This document shows positions 1-8,685 of a stretch of 64,000 nt of DNA, piece after piece (positions within the stretch are counted from its first letter, which is position 1; each line of letters opens with the position of its first letter). The position numbers were made by a program, and so were the translations under genes. The stretch covers positions 310,001-374,000 of the forward strand of contig JAHCIQ010000003.1 of NCBI GenBank assembly GCA_026129135.1. Direction: 5' to 3'. The stretch comes from Cyanobacteria bacterium TGS_CYA1. Lineage in GTDB: Bacteria; Cyanobacteriota; Vampirovibrionia; Obscuribacterales; Obscuribacteraceae. The notes under the pieces were generated by a model, which searched no databases, was not told the origin of the DNA, and saw nothing but the letters and a program-made list of their open reading frames with translations.

Positions 1-107
1 TTGTGAAAGTTGATTCAGAAAAAGGTCTCCTTTATGTGAAGGGCGCAGTGCCCGGAGTTGAAGGGGGTCTTCTTGTTATTACACCTTCCAAAACAAAGTG
101 GAACTAG
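1..107 (+). CDS. rplC: 50S ribosomal protein L3, C-terminal fragment
   Basis: The reading frame is open from the window edge and ends with TAG at 105-107. The last residues (VKGAVPGVEGGLLVITPSK then TKWN) match the C-terminal end of bacterial L3, where the globular domain closes. L3 binds 23S rRNA near the peptidyl-transferase centre. It lies directly upstream of rplD, the S10-operon order. The 5' part and rpsJ would be outside the window. Only about 34 codons are visible, so identity rests on this tail plus gene order. Confidence 0.85.
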   Translation, partial: VKVDSEKGLLYVKGAVPGVEGGLLVITPSKTKWN

Positions 108-154
108 AACCTATTTAAGTAGACCGTAAAGTCAAAAGCAGAAGAGATAAAACA

Positions 155-1108
155 ATGACATCCACCCAAGTATTAGACCTCAAAGGAAAGAAAGTAGGCG
201 ACGTCCAATTGAAAAATTCGGCGTTTACCTCAGCGCAGAACGAAAATCACAGAGATGCCGCTCTGCACACAATGCACCTTTCTGTAGTAAGAGAACTGGC
301 TAATGCCAGATCTGGAAGCGCCAACACTAAGACCCGTGCTGAAGTACGTGGTGGCGGTCGTAAGCCCTGGCGTCAAAAAGGTACTGGTAAAGCTCGCGTA
401 GGCTCTATCCGTTCACCATTGTGGAACGGTGGTGGTGTCACATTCGGACCTAAGCCAAGAGACTACTCCAAAGACATGCCACAAAAAATGAGAGTGGCTG
501 CTTTGCGTGAAGCGATTGGTTTCTGCTTCGAGAAGCTCGTTGTAGTCAAAGGATTCGAAGAATTCGCAGACAGCAAAGAGACCAAAGGCTATACCAAACG
601 TTTTAACCAGATTTTGAAAGATCTTCAAGTTGAAGGCAAAAAAGTATTGCTCGCTCTCGATTTCGATGGCGACAAAAAATTGGCTGAACAATCAGAAAAA
701 ACACATATGGCTAGCCGCAATATCAAAAATTTGAAAGCGGTTCGTCTTTCTAACTTGAGTGTAAAAGACCTTCTCAATGCAGAAGCAATCGTTCTCACTC
801 AGGGAAGTCTTGAAAAACTAAATGAAAGACTGGCTCCAAGTAAAGCTCAACAAGAGCGCATTGCAGCCAAGACTGCCGAGAAAAAATCTGGCAAACCTAA
901 AAAAGTTGCTCCCGTTAAAAAGGAAAAAGCAGCTAAGGCTCCCAAAGCCGCCAAAGAAAAAAAAGGTTTAGAGCAAGAAAAACCGGCAAAGAAAGCCGAA
1001 GCCAAAGATAAAGCGACCGAAGCTAAGAAACCAGCTAAAGAAGCCAAAGCCGAAACCAAAAAATCCGGCGAGAAAAAAGAAAGCAAAGCCAAGAAATCGG
1101 ACAAATAA
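155..1108 (+). CDS. rplD: 50S ribosomal protein L4 with long Lys/Ala-rich C-terminal tail
   Basis: L4 lines the peptide exit tunnel and in many bacteria also represses its own operon. The first ~205 residues are a normal L4, including the tunnel-loop signature TRAEVRGGGRKPWRQKGTG near residues 60-80. The family is usually about 205 residues, but this protein has 317. The extra ~95-110 residues are almost entirely K, A, E and P, forming a highly basic and probably disordered tail. Base use in the tail is continuous with the core and there is no frameshift. The start ATG at 155 follows a purine-rich GAAGAGATAAA. rplW begins 6 bases after the stop, so the genes are likely co-translated. Confidence 0.97.
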   Translation: MTSTQVLDLKGKKVGDVQLKNSAFTSAQNENHRDAALHTMHLSVVRELANARSGSANTKTRAEVRGGGRKPWRQKGTGKARVGSIRSPLWNGGGVTFGPKPRDYSKDMPQKMRVAALREAIGFCFEKLVVVKGFEEFADSKETKGYTKRFNQILKDLQVEGKKVLLALDFDGDKKLAEQSEKTHMASRNIKNLKAVRLSNLSVKDLLNAEAIVLTQGSLEKLNERLAPSKAQQERIAAKTAEKKSGKPKKVAPVKKEKAAKAPKAAKEKKGLEQEKPAKKAEAKDKATEAKKPAKEAKAETKKSGEKKESKAKKSDK

Positions 1109-1114
1109 AGAGCC

Positions 1115-1420
1115 ATGAATAAAAGAAATTCTCAAATCATCAAAAGACCTATTCTGACCGAGAAATCGGCTCAGTTGGCTGCAGTCGGCACTTACACTTT
1201 CGAAGTGTGTCCCGATGCCAATAAAGTCGAGATCAAGAACGCTCTAAGTGAGCTCATTGCCTCGCTTTACCCCGACAAGAAAACCGAAGTGGTCAAAGTT
1301 GCGACCGTTGCAACCAGAGATCGTTTCTCACGTCGCAAGCGCCATGGTCGCGCTCCTAAAGACGGCAAAAAAGCTTATGTCACCATCGCAGGTGATGCTC
1401 TCGACTTTTTCGAATCGTAA
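1115..1420 (+). CDS. rplW: 50S ribosomal protein L23
   Basis: L23 is an early-assembly 23S rRNA-binding protein at the exit-tunnel rim, where trigger factor and SRP dock. The 101-residue length is normal. The N-terminal IIKRPILTEKS motif and the VNVATVATRDR-like loop followed by KAYVTIA are typical; the visible loop reads VVKVATVATRDRFSRRKRHG. It sits between rplD and rplB in standard S10-operon order, with short spacers on both sides. Nothing is unusual about it. Confidence 0.97.
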   Translation: MNKRNSQIIKRPILTEKSAQLAAVGTYTFEVCPDANKVEIKNALSELIASLYPDKKTEVVKVATVATRDRFSRRKRHGRAPKDGKKAYVTIAGDALDFFES

Positions 1421-1438
1421 TAAAGAAGGAAATTCACC

Positions 1439-2266
1439 ATGCCAGTAAGGAAAGTCAATCCAACATCTGCCGGACGTCGCAATATGTCCCTGGCCGATTT
1501 TTCGGAAATCACAAAGTCGATTCCCGAAAAATCTCTGGTCGAGACATTGAAGAAGCACGCCGGAAGAAATAACCAGGGACGCGTCACTTTGCGTCACCGT
1601 GGTGGCGGTCACAAGCGCAAATATCGCATCATCGATTTCAAAAGAGACAAATTCGATATTCCAGCTGAGGTGAAAGCGATCGAATACGATCCCAACCGCA
1701 ACACAAGAATTTGTTTGCTTCAGTACGCAGATGGCGAAAAACGCTACATTCTGGCTCCTGTCGGACTCAAAGTCGGTCAAACAGTTATGAGTGGTGCCAA
1801 TGCCGAAATTAAAGTAGGCAACGCTCTTGCTCTCAAACAAATCCCACTGGGTACCATGGTTCACAACGTTGAAATGAATCTTGGCAAAGGCGGACAACTT
1901 GGTCGTTCGGCTGGAACCCAGATCCAACTTCTGGCTAAAGAAGGAAAATTTGCCACCTTGCGTTTGCCCTCAGGCGAAATGCGCATGGTGCTTGTAGATT
2001 GTATGGCTACCATCGGACAGTTGGGCAACACTGATGCCAAAAACGTTCGAATAGGTAAAGCCGGTCGCACCCGTTGGATGGGTATCAAGCCCACCGTCCG
2101 TGGTGTCACCATGAACGCTGTAGATCACCCACACGGTGGTGGCGAAGGCCGCTCGCCTGTTGGTGGTAAACCACAAACTCCCTGGGGCAAACCGGCAATG
2201 GGTTACAAAACCCGCCGTGGTCGCCGTCCTTCGGATAAATTCATCGTTAAAAGACGCACTAAATAG
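1439..2266 (+). CDS. rplB: 50S ribosomal protein L2
   Basis: L2 is a primary 23S rRNA-binding protein needed for subunit association and peptidyl-transferase activity. At 275 residues it has the family's normal length. It shows the N-terminal RNA-binding OB-fold region ([21 protein letters not shown], here given in part), the SH3-like domain, and the C-terminal signature [19 protein letters not shown] with the functionally critical histidine. An AGAAGGAAA ribosome-binding site precedes ATG 1439. It is followed by rpsS after a 20-base spacer containing a strong CAGGAGG site. Confidence 0.98.
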   Translation: MPVRKVNPTSAGRRNMSLADFSEITKSIPEKSLVETLKKHAGRNNQGRVTLRHRGGGHKRKYRIIDFKRDKFDIPAEVKAIEYDPNRNTRICLLQYADGEKRYILAPVGLKVGQTVMSGANAEIKVGNALALKQIPLGTMVHNVEMNLGKGGQLGRSAGTQIQLLAKEGKFATLRLPSGEMRMVLVDCMATIGQLGNTDAKNVRIGKAGRTRWMGIKPTVRGVTMNAVDHPHGGGEGRSPVGGKPQTPWGKPAMGYKTRRGRRPSDKFIVKRRTK

Positions 2267-2286
2267 AAGTAGCTCAGGAGGTTACA

Positions 2287-2568
2287 GTGTCTCGATCGCT
2301 TAAAAAGGGTCCGTTCGTTCATCCCTCGCTCCACAAAAAAATCGAAGAGATGAATAAGAAAGGCGAAAAACGCGTGATCAAATCCTGGTCACGAGCATCA
2401 ATGATTGTGCCCGACATGATCGGTCACACCATCGCCATCTATAACGGTCGCAAACACGTACCGATATATGTAACCGAGCAAATGATCGGTCACCGCCTGG
2501 GTGAGTTCGCTCCCACTAGACTTTTCAAAGGTCATGCCGGTGGCGACAAGACAGCCAAAAGAGGATAA
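2287..2568 (+). CDS. rpsS: 30S ribosomal protein S19
   Basis: S19 forms a complex with S13 in the head of the small subunit and contacts A-site tRNA. The 93-residue protein starts at GTG 2287 behind a strong CTCAGGAGG site. The start gives [11 protein letters not shown], the universal S19 N-terminus. The C-terminal [11 protein letters not shown] motif is intact. rplV follows 3 bases after the stop, so the pair is probably translationally coupled. Confidence 0.98.
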   Translation: MSRSLKKGPFVHPSLHKKIEEMNKKGEKRVIKSWSRASMIVPDMIGHTIAIYNGRKHVPIYVTEQMIGHRLGEFAPTRLFKGHAGGDKTAKRG

Positions 2569-2571
2569 GTC

Positions 2572-2922
2572 ATGGAAAGCAAAGCAAAAGCCAAATGGAT
2601 AAGGATGTCACCACGTAAGGTGCGTCGCGTAATTGACGAGATTCGCGGCAAATCCGCCGGTGAAGCTCTGGAAATGCTCCAGTTCATGCCTTATGCCGCC
2701 TCCAAAGAAGTTTGGAAAGTAGTCAACTCGGCTATGTACAACCTCATTCACCACCAAGAAAATCCGATTTCTGAAGAAGAAGCCGGAAGATTGGTCGTCA
2801 CCGAAGCATACGCAGACCAAGGTCCCACCTTGCCCCGTCGCTTCAGAGCCAGAGCACGCGGACGCGCCATGCCTATCTTGAAACGCACAAGTCATATCAC
2901 TGTTGTTCTCTCAGACGTATAA
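2572..2922 (+). CDS. rplV: 50S ribosomal protein L22
   Basis: L22 binds 23S rRNA and its beta-hairpin reaches into the exit tunnel, where macrolides act. The 116-residue length is normal. The N-terminal KWIRMSPRKVRRVIDEIRGK signature and the C-terminal hairpin region (PRRFRARARGRAMPILKRTS) are present. It starts with ATG directly after rpsS and precedes rpsC, as expected in the S10 operon. Confidence 0.97.
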   Translation: MESKAKAKWIRMSPRKVRRVIDEIRGKSAGEALEMLQFMPYAASKEVWKVVNSAMYNLIHHQENPISEEEAGRLVVTEAYADQGPTLPRRFRARARGRAMPILKRTSHITVVLSDV

Positions 2923-2937
2923 ATAAGGAGCAGGATC

Positions 2938-3687
2938 TTGGGTCAGAAAGTACATCCAAACGGTTACAGAGTCGGCATCCACAAAGGATGGCAGTCCAAC
3001 TGGTTGGTTCAGAAAAAAGAAGTTGCTCCTCTAATCGAAGAAGACAATCGTCTTCGCCGATTCTTGACCAAAGAATTGGAAGGCGCTGGTGTGTCGAAGC
3101 TTGAGATTTCACGCAAAGTCGACCAGGTCACAATCGATATCTATACTGCTCGACCTGGTGTCGTTGTCGGCAAAGGCGGACAGGGTATCGAGACATTGGC
3201 CGGTAAGATTCGTGCCATGCTCAGCCGCAAAGGACTTGATGTCAAAATCAATATCCTCGAAATCAATCGTGTGGACCTCGAATCCAAACTGGTGGCACAA
3301 TCAATCGCCCAGCAGTTGGAAAAACGGGTCGCCTTCAGAAGAGCCATGAAACAAGCCATGCAACGTTGTATGCGTGCTGGTGCCGTTGGTATCAAAGTCA
3401 TGGTTGCAGGACGTCTTGGCGGTGCTGAAATCGCTAGAACCGAATGGGCTAAAGAAGGAAGAATTCCACTGCAAACACTGAGAGCTGATATCGATTATGG
3501 TGTCGCTTCAGCAAGCACTCTCATGGGAGTAATCGGAGTCAAAGTCTGGATCTTCAGAGGCGAACTCGAGCCAGGTCAATGGTCTCCTCCCAATATCAAA
3601 GTCCAAACGGATCGCGATAGACAGAATATGGATAGACCGGAGCGCGCTCCGCAAAAATCTGGCAAAAGATCCAGAAAGGCAGGTTAG
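2938..3687 (+). CDS. rpsC: 30S ribosomal protein S3
   Basis: S3 lies at the mRNA entry channel of the small subunit. The 249-residue protein starts at TTG 2938 with [13 protein letters not shown], the conserved N-terminus, behind AAGGAGCAGGATC. The KH domain has the GxxG loop as VGKGGQGIE near residue 80. The C-terminal domain ([13 protein letters not shown]) is complete. The last ~30 residues are a basic tail rich in R, K and Q. rplP begins 5 bases after the stop. Confidence 0.97.
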   Translation: MGQKVHPNGYRVGIHKGWQSNWLVQKKEVAPLIEEDNRLRRFLTKELEGAGVSKLEISRKVDQVTIDIYTARPGVVVGKGGQGIETLAGKIRAMLSRKGLDVKINILEINRVDLESKLVAQSIAQQLEKRVAFRRAMKQAMQRCMRAGAVGIKVMVAGRLGGAEIARTEWAKEGRIPLQTLRADIDYGVASASTLMGVIGVKVWIFRGELEPGQWSPPNIKVQTDRDRQNMDRPERAPQKSGKRSRKAG

Positions 3688-3692
3688 TCGAA

Positions 3693-4109
3693 ATGTTGTT
3701 GCCGAAAAGAACCAAATACAGAAAACATCACAGGGGCCGTATGACCGGTTGCGAAACCCGTGGCGTCAAAGTTGATTTTGGCGAATACGGTTTGCAAGTT
3801 CTCGAGCCAGCCTGGATTACTTCGCGTCAGATAGAAGCCGCACGTAAAGCCATGACTCGTTCGGTCAAACGTGGTGGTCAAATCTGGATTCGCGTTTTCC
3901 CCGATAAAGCAGTATCTAAAAAACCAGCCGAAGTCCGTATGGGTTCCGGTAAAGGTAACCCAGAATTCTGGGTCGCTGTGGTCAAAACTGGTCGCGTAAT
4001 GTTTGAAATGGCAGGCGTTAACGAAAAAGACGCTCACGAAGCGCTTGAACTTGCTGCTCAAAAGCTGCCGGTCAAGTGTCGTGTAGTCAAACGCCAACTT
4101 GGAAGTTAG
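3693..4109 (+). CDS. rplP: 50S ribosomal protein L16
   Basis: L16 helps form the A-site tRNA and elongation-factor binding region of the large subunit. It has the normal length of 138 residues and the signature [17 protein letters not shown] at its start. The central [20 protein letters not shown] and the [15 protein letters not shown] segment match the family. It starts with ATG at 3693 with GTTAGTCGAA upstream, closely following rpsC, and the downstream rpmC starts 10 bases after its stop. Confidence 0.98.
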   Translation: MLLPKRTKYRKHHRGRMTGCETRGVKVDFGEYGLQVLEPAWITSRQIEAARKAMTRSVKRGGQIWIRVFPDKAVSKKPAEVRMGSGKGNPEFWVAVVKTGRVMFEMAGVNEKDAHEALELAAQKLPVKCRVVKRQLGS

Positions 4110-4119
4110 TGAGGATCAA

Positions 4120-4332
4120 ATGAAAATCAAGGAAATGCGAGATCTGTCGCAAGAAGAATTGAATACACAGGTTGCTGATGCCCGCAAGGAAATTGTCAGT
4201 CTGCGTTTCGCTCACTCGCTGCGCAAGCTGGAGAGCACTGCTAAATTGAGGCAAACCAAGAAAAGACTGGCTCAACTTCTTACCGTTATTACCGAGAAGT
4301 CTGAGAAAACAGAAGCTAAAGGAAGTAAGTAA
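4120..4332 (+). CDS. rpmC: 50S ribosomal protein L29
   Basis: L29 sits beside L23 at the exit tunnel. The frame is open from a TTG at 4099 inside rplP, but the family N-terminus MKIKEMRDLSQEEL begins at ATG 4120, which has GTGAGGATC just upstream. I therefore choose 4120, giving 70 residues. The two-helix pattern with KEIVSLRFAHSLRKLESTAK matches L29. rpsQ starts 3 bases after the stop. Confidence 0.95.
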   Translation: MKIKEMRDLSQEELNTQVADARKEIVSLRFAHSLRKLESTAKLRQTKKRLAQLLTVITEKSEKTEAKGSK

Positions 4333-4335
4333 GTC

Positions 4336-4626
4336 ATGCCAAAGAAAGTTTTAGTCGGAACCGTGGTATCAGACAAGATGGATAAAACCGTCGTGGTTGC
4401 TGTGGAGAGACGCGTAGCTCACAGACGCTACGAGAAGCAGATTGTCAAAACAACCAAGTTTAAAGCTCATGATGCCTCCAATGCTTGCAAAGCAGGAGAC
4501 GAAGTGAAAATCGAAGAGTGCAGACCACTCTCCAAAGAAAAAACTTGGAAGGTAATTGAGATTCAAAAAGTTGCAGAAGACAACGTCTTGGCTGCAACCG
4601 CTGCAAAGACTAAGGAGTCCAAGTAA
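4336..4626 (+). CDS. rpsQ: 30S ribosomal protein S17
   Basis: S17 is a primary 16S rRNA-binding protein with an OB fold. The signature runs [19 protein letters not shown] then [19 protein letters not shown] with the [13 protein letters not shown] end of the core. The family core is about 80-85 residues; the 96 here include a short alanine/lysine tail after the core. The stop codon overlaps the rplN start (TAATG), which indicates translational coupling. Confidence 0.97.
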   Translation: MPKKVLVGTVVSDKMDKTVVVAVERRVAHRRYEKQIVKTTKFKAHDASNACKAGDEVKIEECRPLSKEKTWKVIEIQKVAEDNVLAATAAKTKESK

Positions 4627-4991
4627 TGATTCAACAAGAAACTCGATTGACATGCGCTGACAACACTGGAGCCAAAGAACTTCTTTGTATCCGCGTGCTT
4701 GGTGGCAACAGAACTTATGCATCTGTCGGCGACAAAATCGTTGCAGCTGTAAAAGAAGCCATTCCAAACATGCCTGTCAAAAAATCAGACGTTGTTCAAG
4801 CCGTAATCGTCAGAGTAAAACAAAGTGTCCGTCGCCCAGATGGCACCACGATTCGCTTCGACGATAATGCTGCCGTCATCATTCAAAAAGATGGCAACCC
4901 TAAAGGCACTCGCGTTTTCGGACCTATCGCCCGCGAACTCAGAGACAAGAATTTCACCAAAATAATTTCACTGGCACCGGAAGTTATTTAG
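4626..4991 (+). CDS. rplN: 50S ribosomal protein L14
   Basis: L14 lies at the subunit interface and takes part in inter-subunit bridges and in binding of the silencing factor RsfS. The sequence begins [19 protein letters not shown] and contains [14 protein letters not shown] and [20 protein letters not shown], all standard L14 features. The length of 121-122 residues is normal. The ATG overlaps the rpsQ stop by one base. This gene opens the spc part of the cluster. Confidence 0.98.
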   Translation: MIQQETRLTCADNTGAKELLCIRVLGGNRTYASVGDKIVAAVKEAIPNMPVKKSDVVQAVIVRVKQSVRRPDGTTIRFDDNAAVIIQKDGNPKGTRVFGPIARELRDKNFTKIISLAPEVI

Positions 4992-5019
4992 GTCACAAAG
5001 ATATATAGAGGTAAAAACA

Positions 5020-5520
5020 ATGAGTTCCGCTCAAGAAAAAACCGGACAAAAAAGATCCAACAAGAAGCCACAAAAGCCTAACAAGCTCAGATTCGCTAAA
5101 GCGGCTAAATCCGCCAAAATCAAAGCTGGTGGCATCGCTCTTGTGTCTGAAGCGTTAGTGAAAAAAGGCGTCACCAACCTGGTGCCTAAAATGCACGTTA
5201 AACGTGGCGACCTGGTGATGATGATTTCCGGTTCCGAAAAAGCTGGCAAAGGCAAAATCGGCAAAGTGCTCAAAGTTTTTCCAGCCCAGGGCAAAATCAT
5301 CGTTGAGGGAATCAACGTGATTAAAAGAGCCACTAAAGCTCGTCCTGGTTCGATGCAAACACAAAGCGGAATCGTGGAGAAAGAAGCTCCCATCTTCGCA
5401 TCCAAAGTTCAGTTATACGATCCCGTCGCCAAAAAACCGACCCGTATCCGTCACAAAGTGCTTGAAAATGGCAAAAAAGTGCGAGTGGGTGTGAAATCAG
5501 GCGAGATTCTAGACAACTAA
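5020..5520 (+). CDS. rplX: 50S ribosomal protein L24 with N-terminal extension
   Basis: L24 is an early-assembly protein that starts folding of the 23S rRNA 5' domain. The family core, about 105 residues, begins near residue 58 with [14 protein letters not shown] and the KOW-type [20 protein letters not shown], followed by [14 protein letters not shown]. The first ~57 residues ([17 protein letters not shown] and onward) are basic and not part of the core. The ATG at 5020 follows ATAGAGGTAAAAACA, a good site. The internal Met at about residue 58 (near 5191) has no comparable site, so the long form is favoured. Confidence 0.95.
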   Translation: MSSAQEKTGQKRSNKKPQKPNKLRFAKAAKSAKIKAGGIALVSEALVKKGVTNLVPKMHVKRGDLVMMISGSEKAGKGKIGKVLKVFPAQGKIIVEGINVIKRATKARPGSMQTQSGIVEKEAPIFASKVQLYDPVAKKPTRIRHKVLENGKKVRVGVKSGEILDN

Positions 5521-5539
5521 TCAGAAGGACGAACCAAAA

Positions 5540-6079
5540 ATGATCGACGTAAAAGAGCATTACGACAAAACAGTAAAGCCAAATTTGAAAAAGCAGTTCA
5601 CCTACACCAACGAGCTGCAGATACCGCGCATTGAGAAAGTCGTCCTCAACATGGGCATTGGCGAAACTACTTCATCGGCCAAAGCCATTGAGGGTGGTGT
5701 CAGCGACATGACCACAATCGCCGGACAAAAACCGGTTATCAAAAGAGCTCGTAAATCAATCGCTACATTCAAATTGAGAGAAGGCATGCCTGTCGGCGTG
5801 AGCGTTACGCTCCGCGGAAAACGCATGTATTACTTCCTCTCCAAATTGATGCACATTGCCCTTCCGCGTATCAAAGACTTCCGCGGATTGTCCCCCAAAT
5901 CATTCGACGGTAGAGGCAACTATTCTTTAGGCCTCAAAGAGCAGCTTATCTTCCCTGAAATCTCGTACGACAAAATCGACGCGACACGTGGCATGGATAT
6001 CGCTATCGTCACAACTGCAAGAACCGATCAAGAAGGTCTTGCATTGCTCAAAGAATTAGGAATGCCATTTAAAAAGTAG
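5540..6079 (+). CDS. rplE: 50S ribosomal protein L5
   Basis: L5 binds 5S rRNA and contacts the P-site tRNA and bridge B1b in the central protuberance. The 179-residue length is normal. It shows [15 protein letters not shown], the TGQKP-like segment as [20 protein letters not shown], and the C-terminal [29 protein letters not shown] upstream of ATG 5540 is a clear ribosome-binding site. It precedes rpsN by 13 bases. Confidence 0.98.
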   Translation: MIDVKEHYDKTVKPNLKKQFTYTNELQIPRIEKVVLNMGIGETTSSAKAIEGGVSDMTTIAGQKPVIKRARKSIATFKLREGMPVGVSVTLRGKRMYYFLSKLMHIALPRIKDFRGLSPKSFDGRGNYSLGLKEQLIFPEISYDKIDATRGMDIAIVTTARTDQEGLALLKELGMPFKK

Positions 6080-6092
6080 AGAGGAAAAAAAA

Positions 6093-6299
6093 TTGGCTAA
6101 GACATCGATGATTGACAAAGAGCATAAGCGCCAGGAACTTGTCCTGAAAGGCAAGTATCCAAAAGTGCGCTTGCACAATCGTTGCCGCATTTGCGGACGT
6201 CCCAAAGGCGTCTTCCGTGATTTCGGACTGTGCCGCCTCTGCTTTAGGAAAATGGCCCACGAAGGTTTACTGCCCGGCGTAACCAAATCGAGTTGGTAG
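6093..6299 (+). CDS. rpsN: 30S ribosomal protein S14, zinc-ribbon type
   Basis: S14 assembles into the head of the small subunit next to S3 and S10. This is the short, zinc-binding form: 68 residues with paired knuckles CRICGRP and CRLCFRK, the CX2C-X12-CX2C arrangement, instead of the ~100-residue zinc-free form. The frame opens at TTG 6093 preceded by AGAGGAAAAAAA. The gene starts 13 bases after rplE and is followed by rpsH after 11 bases. The zinc ligands are all intact. Confidence 0.95.
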   Translation: MAKTSMIDKEHKRQELVLKGKYPKVRLHNRCRICGRPKGVFRDFGLCRLCFRKMAHEGLLPGVTKSSW

Positions 6300-6310
6300 G
6301 AGAAAAATAA

Positions 6311-6712
6311 ATGCCAGTAACAGATCCCATAGCCGACATGTTTACTCATATCCGCAATGCAACGCGGGTATCGTCACCTGTCGTCGAAATGCCGGCTTCA
6401 AAGCAAAAAATCGCTTTGGCTGAATTGCTTCGCAACGAAGGCTTCATTTCTTCTTTCGAAACAAAAGATTTGGGTAATCCAAAACAGAGAATGCGTATCG
6501 TTCTCAAATACGGCCCCAAAGGCGAGCAAGTAATCCAAGGTATCAAGCGCATTTCCAAACCAGGACTTCGCATCTATAGATCTTCAGATCGTCTGCCTCG
6601 TGTATCTGGTGGACTTGGCGTTGCAATCATCAGCACCAACCGTGGTTTGATGACCGACCGTCAAGCTCGCAAAAACGTTGTGGGTGGCGAAGTTCTAGCT
6701 TACGTCTGGTAG
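6311..6712 (+). CDS. rpsH: 30S ribosomal protein S8
   Basis: S8 binds the central domain of 16S rRNA and in E. coli represses the spc operon. The 133-residue protein begins VTDPIADMFTHIRNA and ends with the conserved GVAIISTNRGLMTDRQARK and a tryptophan-terminated tail. AGGAGAAAAATAA precedes ATG 6311. Length and motifs are normal. Position between rpsN and rplF is standard. Confidence 0.98.
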   Translation: MPVTDPIADMFTHIRNATRVSSPVVEMPASKQKIALAELLRNEGFISSFETKDLGNPKQRMRIVLKYGPKGEQVIQGIKRISKPGLRIYRSSDRLPRVSGGLGVAIISTNRGLMTDRQARKNVVGGEVLAYVW

Positions 6713-6744
6713 TTTTTTCAAAGAATATATAAGAGGATAAATCC

Positions 6745-7296
6745 ATGTCTCGCATAGGCAAAGCACCAATCAAGATTCCGGCAGGAGTAACTGTCACCCT
6801 GGGTGATGGCAATAAAGTTTCTGTCAAAGGTCCCAAGGGCGAGCTGTCGCAAAGTTTCCGTCCGGAAATGGCTATCAAGCAAGAAGATGGACATCTTAAA
6901 ATCGAGCGCAAAGAAGAAACCGACGGCCGCATGGCTCGTGGTTTGCACGGTCTCACTCGCACCTTGATTAACAACATGGTTGTCGGAGTTTCGCAAGGCT
7001 TCGAGCGCAAACTGGAAGTTATCGGAGTAGGTTACCGCGCCGTTGTTGAAGGTCGCAAACTGAACATGGCTCTTGGTTATTCACACCCGGTCGAAATCGA
7101 AATTCCAAAAGGAGTCGAAGTCGCAGTCGGAAAGAATAACGTCATCACCATCACTGGTTATGACAAACAAGTCCTTGGTGATTTCTGCGCCGACGTCAGA
7201 TCGAGACGTCCACCAGAAGTCTATAAAGGCAAAGGTGTCAAATATAGTGAGGAAGTAATCAGGAAGAAAGCCGGTAAAGCTGCCGGCAGCAAATAA
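6745..7296 (+). CDS. rplF: 50S ribosomal protein L6
   Basis: L6 sits near the factor-binding site of the large subunit and consists of two related domains. MSRIGKAPIKIPAGV at the start, GLTRTLINNMVVGVSQGF in the linker and GYDKQVLGDFCADVRSRRPPEVYKGKGV (shortened) at the C-terminus are all family hallmarks. At 183 residues it is close to the usual ~178. ATG 6745 follows AGAGGATAAATCC. A 50-base gap separates it from rplR. Confidence 0.97.
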   Translation: MSRIGKAPIKIPAGVTVTLGDGNKVSVKGPKGELSQSFRPEMAIKQEDGHLKIERKEETDGRMARGLHGLTRTLINNMVVGVSQGFERKLEVIGVGYRAVVEGRKLNMALGYSHPVEIEIPKGVEVAVGKNNVITITGYDKQVLGDFCADVRSRRPPEVYKGKGVKYSEEVIRKKAGKAAGSK

Positions 7297-7346
7297 TTAG
7301 GACAAAGCACTAATAACACGCAAAAATTGCACCAGGAAAGAAGAAA

Positions 7347-7709
7347 ATGATTACAAAGGCAGACAGAAAGCAAGCAAGAGTGAAGAGGCATAATCGCATC
7401 AGACGCCGTATCTACGGATCGACTGAGCGTCCCCGTCTTTGCGTCTATCGCTCTAACAAACACATTTACGCGCAGATTGTGGATGATTCCACATCTAAAA
7501 CACTGGCTTGCGCAAGCACCCTCGATGCAGACTTCAAAGGTGGCAAATCGTGGGACAAAGATGCTGCTAAGCAGGTCGGCGAGTTGATTGCCAAACGCGC
7601 GAAAGAAAAAGGAATCGAAGCCGTTGTTTTTGATCGCGGCGGATACATTTATCACGGACGCATTGCCGCTATTGCCGAAGGTGCTCGCACCGCCGGACTC
7701 AGTCTTTAA
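7347..7709 (+). CDS. rplR: 50S ribosomal protein L18
   Basis: L18 binds 5S rRNA together with L5. The 120-residue protein carries the [18 protein letters not shown] segment and the C-terminal [20 protein letters not shown] signature. CCAGGAAAGAAGAAA upstream of ATG 7347 serves as ribosome-binding site. rpsE follows after 18 bases with AAGAGGAAAAAAGG in the gap. Confidence 0.97.
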   Translation: MITKADRKQARVKRHNRIRRRIYGSTERPRLCVYRSNKHIYAQIVDDSTSKTLACASTLDADFKGGKSWDKDAAKQVGELIAKRAKEKGIEAVVFDRGGYIYHGRIAAIAEGARTAGLSL

Positions 7710-7727
7710 AGAGGAAAAAAGGAACTC

Positions 7728-8348
7728 ATGGAAAAAGAGCAAAAGCACCACACTCCGGTCGGTCCGGTCGAAGAGGCCACTGGTGGCGATGGCGTTAAAA
7801 AAGGACGTCGTCAGTCTTCACGCGAGTCGAATCGTCGCGGACAAGAAGACTCCCGTCGTGAGCGCGAGCAATCTGAGTGGGAAGAAAAAATCATTCAAGT
7901 TCGTCGCGTGACCAAAGTAGTTAAGGGCGGTAAAAAACTCAGCTTCCGCGCCGTAGTCGCAGTAGGCAACGGCAAAGGTCAAGTTGGAATCGGCATCGGC
8001 AAAGCTGCTGAAGTTATCGTCGCAATTCAAAAAGGCGTATCAGATGCTCGCAAATCGATGATTAACGTGCCTTTGATCAACACGAGCATTCCTCACCAGA
8101 TCGTTGGTAAACAAGGCTCCAGCCGCATTTTGCTCAAACCAGCCGCTAAAGGTACTGGCGTCATCGCCGGTGGTGCCGCACGCGCTGTGCTCGAGCTTGC
8201 CGGAGTCGGCGACATCATGTCGAAATCACTGGGTTCGCGTTCACCATTGAACGTTGCCCGCGCCACTGTAAACGGCTTAAAAGAGCTGCGTACTTTTGAA
8301 CGCGCCGCCAGTTTGAGAGGCATCACCCTCAAGCAAATGCTTAACTAG
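7728..8348 (+). CDS. rpsE: 30S ribosomal protein S5 with charged N-terminal extension
   Basis: S5 helps form the mRNA entry channel and influences decoding accuracy. The core (from about residue 47) has VIQVRRVTKVVKGGKKLSF-type double-stranded RNA-binding motifs, GNGKGQVGIGIGKAAEV, and the C-terminal GVGDIMSKSLGSRSPLNV. Total length is 206 against the usual ~165. The first ~45 residues are rich in E, R, S and G and lack family similarity. ATG 7728 follows a strong AGGAAAAAAGGAACTC region, so this start is favoured over internal ones. Confidence 0.96.
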   Translation: MEKEQKHHTPVGPVEEATGGDGVKKGRRQSSRESNRRGQEDSRREREQSEWEEKIIQVRRVTKVVKGGKKLSFRAVVAVGNGKGQVGIGIGKAAEVIVAIQKGVSDARKSMINVPLINTSIPHQIVGKQGSSRILLKPAAKGTGVIAGGAARAVLELAGVGDIMSKSLGSRSPLNVARATVNGLKELRTFERAASLRGITLKQMLN

Positions 8349-8361
8349 GAGCCAGAGAAAC

Positions 8362-8628
8362 ATGAGCAGCATCGTAAAAATTACCCTTAAAAAAGGGATG
8401 ATCGGCAGAACCGAAACTCAGAAAAAGATCGTAAAAGCTCTTGGTCTGGGCAAATTTGGAACATCTGCTGTGCACTACACTTCGCCATCTATCAATGGAA
8501 TGTTAGACAAAGTGTCTCATTTGGTTGAAGTAACCGAAGCGAAAGCAAGCGACGAAAAGGATTGCAAAAAGAAAGTTGGCGGACACAAAGCCAAAGTGCA
8601 AGCCAAAGCAAAAACTGCAGCTAAATAG
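8362..8628 (+). CDS. rpmD: 50S ribosomal protein L30 with basic C-terminal tail
   Basis: L30 is a small beta-alpha-beta large-subunit protein, typically about 60 residues. The first ~60 residues fit: VKITLKKGMIGRTETQKKIV then ALGLGKFGTSAVHYTSPSI and a VSHLVEV strand. A further ~28 residues rich in K and A follow (GGHKAKVQAKAKTAAK), again a basic tail as in L4. ATG 8362 lies 13 bases after the rpsE stop behind TAGGAGCCAGAGAAAC. Similarity is weaker than for the other ribosomal proteins, so position between rpsE and rplO supports the call. Confidence 0.9.
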   Translation: MSSIVKITLKKGMIGRTETQKKIVKALGLGKFGTSAVHYTSPSINGMLDKVSHLVEVTEAKASDEKDCKKKVGGHKAKVQAKAKTAAK

Positions 8629-8685
8629 TTCAATCAAAAATAAGAAGCCGAGTCGTATTAACGGCGCAAGGCATAAGGAGAGAAA

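Noticed and set aside
1328..1927. Minus-strand open frame of 199 codons across the rplW/rplB region
   Set aside because: It is antisense to two highly conserved ribosomal genes and shows no family-like composition; a shadow frame.
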